Part shown: positions 60,953 through 64,000 of the stretch, in pieces | Layout: every line of letters begins with the position of its first letter | How positions within the stretch are numbered: the stretch's first letter is position 1 | Assembly: GCA_021234155.1 (NCBI GenBank) | Contig: JAJEKV010000054.1 | Location: 4,385,962-4,449,961, forward strand | Direction: 5' to 3' | DNA: 64,000 nucleotides | From: Isoetes taiwanensis | Taxonomy: Eukaryota > Streptophyta > Lycopodiopsida > Isoetales > Isoetaceae | Notes under the pieces: generated by a model | What the model was told of the DNA's origin: nothing | Database searches by the model: none | What the model saw: only the letters and a program-made list of their open reading frames with translations | Program-made: the position numbers and the translations under genes

Positions 60953-62553
60953 AATATAATAATTAAACAAAGATATAAATTGACACATAATCATATAAAA
61001 TTGACACATAATCATATACGCACATGTTCAAAGCTCAAAGAAAAAGTGTAGTGTTCCTTCTAGTTGTGATCCTCCCTCTGATAATTAACTTCATACTTGA
61101 AATAAGAAGTTTCTACTTCAACTTCGTATTTGAAACGAGTTCTTTGGCGATTTCCTAAAGTTCCTATATATCTTGGTGTCAGGTACTAGGCTAATCCATC
61201 CATTTTCCCAAGTCCACTCTTTCTTAAGTTTGGCTAATTGTTGTCCTGGTGGAGGTTCGGCTATCCGATCTAAAAACTCACTTAGTCAGCAAAAAAATTG
61301 GGCTAAAATTTTCTTTTTTTTGGGCAATTCTTTCCCTTTACTTTAGCCGTTTTTCTTGGCAAAAATGCTACAAAATAGCCATTTGGCTAACCTTAGCCGT
61401 TATTTTATTCCATGAATAAGCAACTAGGCTACATGTGGCCAGAGAGAAAGGGGAAAAAAGCCCTGGAATCCACATTACTTTCAGAATATGGCCAAGAGTT
61501 CTGATGGCACTCTGCCGTGAACTCCAAAGGAGTAGCCTACAACTACCCTTGAGGTATAGCCCAGCATAGACAGATCGCGGCCGCGATGCTTTGGAGCTGA
61601 CCGATGGACAACAACTTTGCTGGATGTCACTAATACTGCTCGGGAGGATCGCCATCACGTTTCTACCGACGTCAAATTGGCACTTTAAATAAGGGGAACT
61701 TGCTAAGCATTAAGCTATAGCTAGAAAAGTGCAAGAAATATACCAGAACGAAGAGTTTTTCCACGCGCCATTGGGACATCGAATTTTTGGGCGCTGGTTG
61801 CTCCGGGCAGGAGCTCGCAATTATTCTAACTCGGATCAAAAAAAAAATAGCGCTGATTATATAGGTTAAAGTGCCATTAATGCGGGCGGATGTAATTAAT
61901 GCACCATAATGATTACGTGTGATTAATAGGGTCGATGCATTGTTTAAGGTGGCTAAGGTATGCAGGCAATATCGGGCAGAGCTAAGAGGAAGCGCGACGA
62001 CGATCCTAGTGAATAGCCACAAAGCAAAAGGTGACCTTTTACATGGCTGAGGCACATATCCGACTTCAGAGGCAAGTGATTCTTCTAAGACTGTGAAAAA
62101 GCACAAATGTTTGATGCCAGCTCCAGAGGACCACCACGGCGATCCTCCAGAGCCAAAATATGGACTTACCAGCTCCAAACTAAGCTTAAACCTTGAATTC
62201 AAAGCAACCAATAAATGTATCCTTTCGTGAGCTTTTTCCTGGCGCCATCCGCTCGGGAAATGCAGGCGTCCCTAGAGAGTAGAGCGACTTGGCGCTGGCA
62301 TTTTTGGTGGGGCGCTCGCAGGGTCTGCAAGGCACTTGCAATTCTGAGAGAAGATTTTATGTACAAGAATAGGCCTTGCATGGGGAGACACGTGACAAAT
62401 ATGTAGCATAATAACAGGGGGTTTTCTTTGTGTTTTTGTACGCTTTTCACTAAGGTTTTTCTATGATTTCGTGATGTATTCAAATGGATGTACTAATGCG
62501 TACATCTAGAGTGCACCATTTCTGAGCCATTGATTTTAGCCTTTTTTTTTTCC

Positions 62554-62670
62554 AATGGTCAACAACCAATGGCTCACAACAAAAGCCTTTTTTTGTGCGT
62601 GTGGTGCATAATGGTCAACAACCAATGGCTCACAACAAAAGCCCCTTTTTTGTGTGTGTGGTGCATAATG
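62554..62670. repeat. Tandem duplication, period 56 bp
   Basis: AATGGTCAACAACCAATGGC starts at 62,554 and 62,610. Both copies run through ACAACAAAAGCC, a T-run and GTGGTGCATAATG. Confidence 0.9.
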
Positions 62671-63283
62671 GGCACATGAAGGGCTTGAAGGCGCATGTAG
62701 TGCAGTTTCCCCGCCGGCAACACATTTCTTATCATAACTTTTGATCCAGAGCTCTGTTTGAGATGATTTTTATTGCGTTTGATAGCTCTCTCCGAGATCT
62801 TTTTGATAGTGCATGATATGGATATATTTGGTTAAGTTATCTATGCTAAAACAGCAATTTTTCGGCCGGGTTTGATAGGCTTTCACATCCTACCGGTTGA
62901 TTAATACAGGATTGCACTATTGAATGAAGCTTGCAAAAAATTACCATGCATTTTTAGATTTTGAGGCAGTTATTAAGCAAATTCCAAGCCTTCTAGATCC
63001 TTGTGCTAACAAGCAGAAAAGTTTCCCACTTTGGTTTCTCACCACAAGAATCCATGGAGGCCAAAGGCTGCTGTTAAATTCCAGTTGAAAAATGTTTGTG
63101 TATGGGTGTTGCAAACTTTATGACTTTCAGAATAATGGGATCAATCTGCTCTATCTGTATGGTAACTTTTACTTATGTTCTATTTGTTTTATTGTGATGA
63201 AATTCAAAAGCTACAGGTGATGAAAGCCTTAAATGAATTCTAGTTTTTTTCTGGTTTGTTTTTTTTGCAACACAAATCATTAA

Positions 63284-63400
63284 CATCCAACATATAAAAA
63301 TTAAATCCCCCAACACATAACAACCAACACATAACAACCATTGACATTAACAACCAACACATAACTACCATTGACATTAATTAACACAACCATTGGGTCC
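63284..63400. repeat. Short A/C-rich tandem repeats
   Basis: Repeated AACCAACACATAAC and ACCATTGACATTAA words, with 3-4 imperfect copies. Confidence 0.8.
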
Positions 63401-63433
63401 AACACATTTAAATTAAAATCCCCCTTAAACCCC

Positions 63434-63660
63434 CTTTGGTTTGGGTGCATATTCACACGGGGGGTGACGTAAGGCAGTGAGAGCCCTCATAATTGTATTT
63501 TGCAATCTTGTTATATAGTATAGCAAATTTTGTACTTGCATATCCCACAAACGAGGAACTTTACGTACGGTGTAGATTAAGGAATAAGGGGTGAATATGC
63601 CTATCCAACAGCTCTCATTGCCCGGAGTCACCCCCGTGTGAATATACACCCAAACCAAAG
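63434..63660. mobile_element. MITE-like element (227 bp) with 34-bp inverted ends
   Basis: The left arm is CTTTGGTTTGGGTGCATATT followed by CACACGGGGGGTGAC. The right arm is its reverse complement with one substitution and one missing G (63,627-63,660). The centre is AT-rich and non-coding. No clear target duplication was found. Confidence 0.8.
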
Positions 63661-63735
63661 TAGCCATCGCAGGGAAAAAAATAACCGTCACAGCGGAAAA
63701 GGTAACCGTCGCAGCAAAAAAGGCAACTGCCTGAA
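63658..63735. repeat. Minisatellite, about 20-bp unit
   Basis: Three to four imperfect TAACCGTC(G/A)CAGC-AAAAAGG units directly next to the MITE. Confidence 0.8.
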
Positions 63736-64000
63736 AATTTATTGCATTGAGGTCTGCAGTGGATCCATTGCTGGAAAAAGTAGTTGAAGGTTTCTAGCCA
63801 AGGGACGAGGTACACCTCAAATTCAAATTGGAAATGATGATCCATTCTTAAAGGCTAATCATGGCACTTCAAAAAAACTCAAATGAGGCAAACCAGAAAA
63901 GCCCGTGAAGTACAAGGCAATCTTGTACCAGCAAATCTCACGACAAGCGAGATACTGGCACAATTCAAATTTCAAACATGGGGAATTTGGAGGTGGCATT

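Larger units (their letters stand above)
58278..62150. repeat. Dispersed palindrome family GATCGC-N4-GCGATC
   Basis: Copies or half copies occur at 58,278, 58,377, 59,055 (GATCGCCATGGCGATC), 59,118, 59,181, 59,533, 60,411, 61,573, 61,641, 61,990 and 62,131. Many are followed on the same side by a CTTTCTGAGCTAG-like tag (59,549, 61,588, 60,430, 59,130). They are spaced irregularly by tens to hundreds of bases, in a 4-kb stretch without a recognised gene. Confidence 0.75.
58430..62200. other. No gene recognised; palindrome-rich non-coding field
   Basis: Frames are short. Three diverged copies of a segment of about 170-200 bp beginning near a TTTTCC-(T)GGCGCCATC word lie at about 59,288, 61,757 and 62,227, the first two followed by AGTGCCATTAATGC. 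They are all in the same orientation, as in an old duplicated array. Confidence 0.55.
62201..64000. other. No gene seen; repeat-rich window end
   Basis: Contains the tandem repeats and MITE listed separately, otherwise AT-rich sequence with only short frames. Confidence 0.5.

Overview
This is nuclear DNA of a land plant. It carries spliced genes with GT-AG introns, a plant-type 2-oxoglutarate-dependent oxygenase, an LTR retrotransposon with the tRNA-iMet primer-binding site common in plants, a DUF4283-type L1 LINE, a Mutator-like element (MULE), a hAT and chromodomain Ty3/gypsy debris. The mix of LINE lineages and the methylase-bearing DNA transposon suggest a non-flowering plant with a TE-rich genome (fern, lycophyte or gymnosperm). 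That placement is inference; the sequence does not fix the species.

Layout. 1-309: last exons of a NudC-domain (NUDCD2-like) gene. 2.5-4.6 kb: an unrecognised gene remnant and a LINE tail. 4,807-15,056 (minus): a gag-only LTR retrotransposon with 5-bp TSD TAGAG; a nearly complete L1 LINE (7,478-14,445, 10-bp TSD) is inserted in its 5' LTR. 15,548-28,081: a 12.5-kb MULE with 241-bp TIRs and 9-bp TSD GTTTCAGCC. It holds a decayed transposase, a decayed Ulp1-like protease, an intact two-exon 170-aa gene of unknown function and four clusters of GATC-containing palindromes. 28.1-29.0 kb: a 461-bp tandem duplication. 31.4-32.3 kb: an intronless CAF1-type deadenylase gene. 34.98-35.86 kb: three exons of VPS53.

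36,026-44,392: the most unusual object, an 8.4-kb element with inverted ends. Two genes run outward from its centre. The minus-strand gene joins a ParB-like domain to a beta-class amino-methyltransferase (N4-cytosine or N6-adenine type). The plus-strand gene has a GHTH-x2-ID domain resembling DUF7869. About twenty copies of the palindrome GTGTATTCCGGAATACAC lie only in introns and in the central promoter region, in two arrays phased at 41-42 bp. This copy is decayed by stops and frameshifts.

44.5-47.4 kb: decayed hAT transposase. 48.7-49.2 kb: integrase tail plus chromodomain, then a tRNA-derived SINE-like unit. 50,305-51,724 (minus): an intact four-exon 2-ODD gene. 53.2-57.3 kb (minus): a second, degenerate LINE lineage. 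57.4-58.4 kb (minus): an unrecognised gene. 58.2-62.2 kb: a third palindrome family, GATCGC-N4-GCGATC. 62.5-63.8 kb: tandem repeats and a MITE.

Likely functional host genes are the NudC-domain gene (partial), the CAF1-like gene and the 2-ODD. Almost everything else is mobile DNA. The recurring theme is transposons carrying private families of short palindromes near their own promoters or ends.
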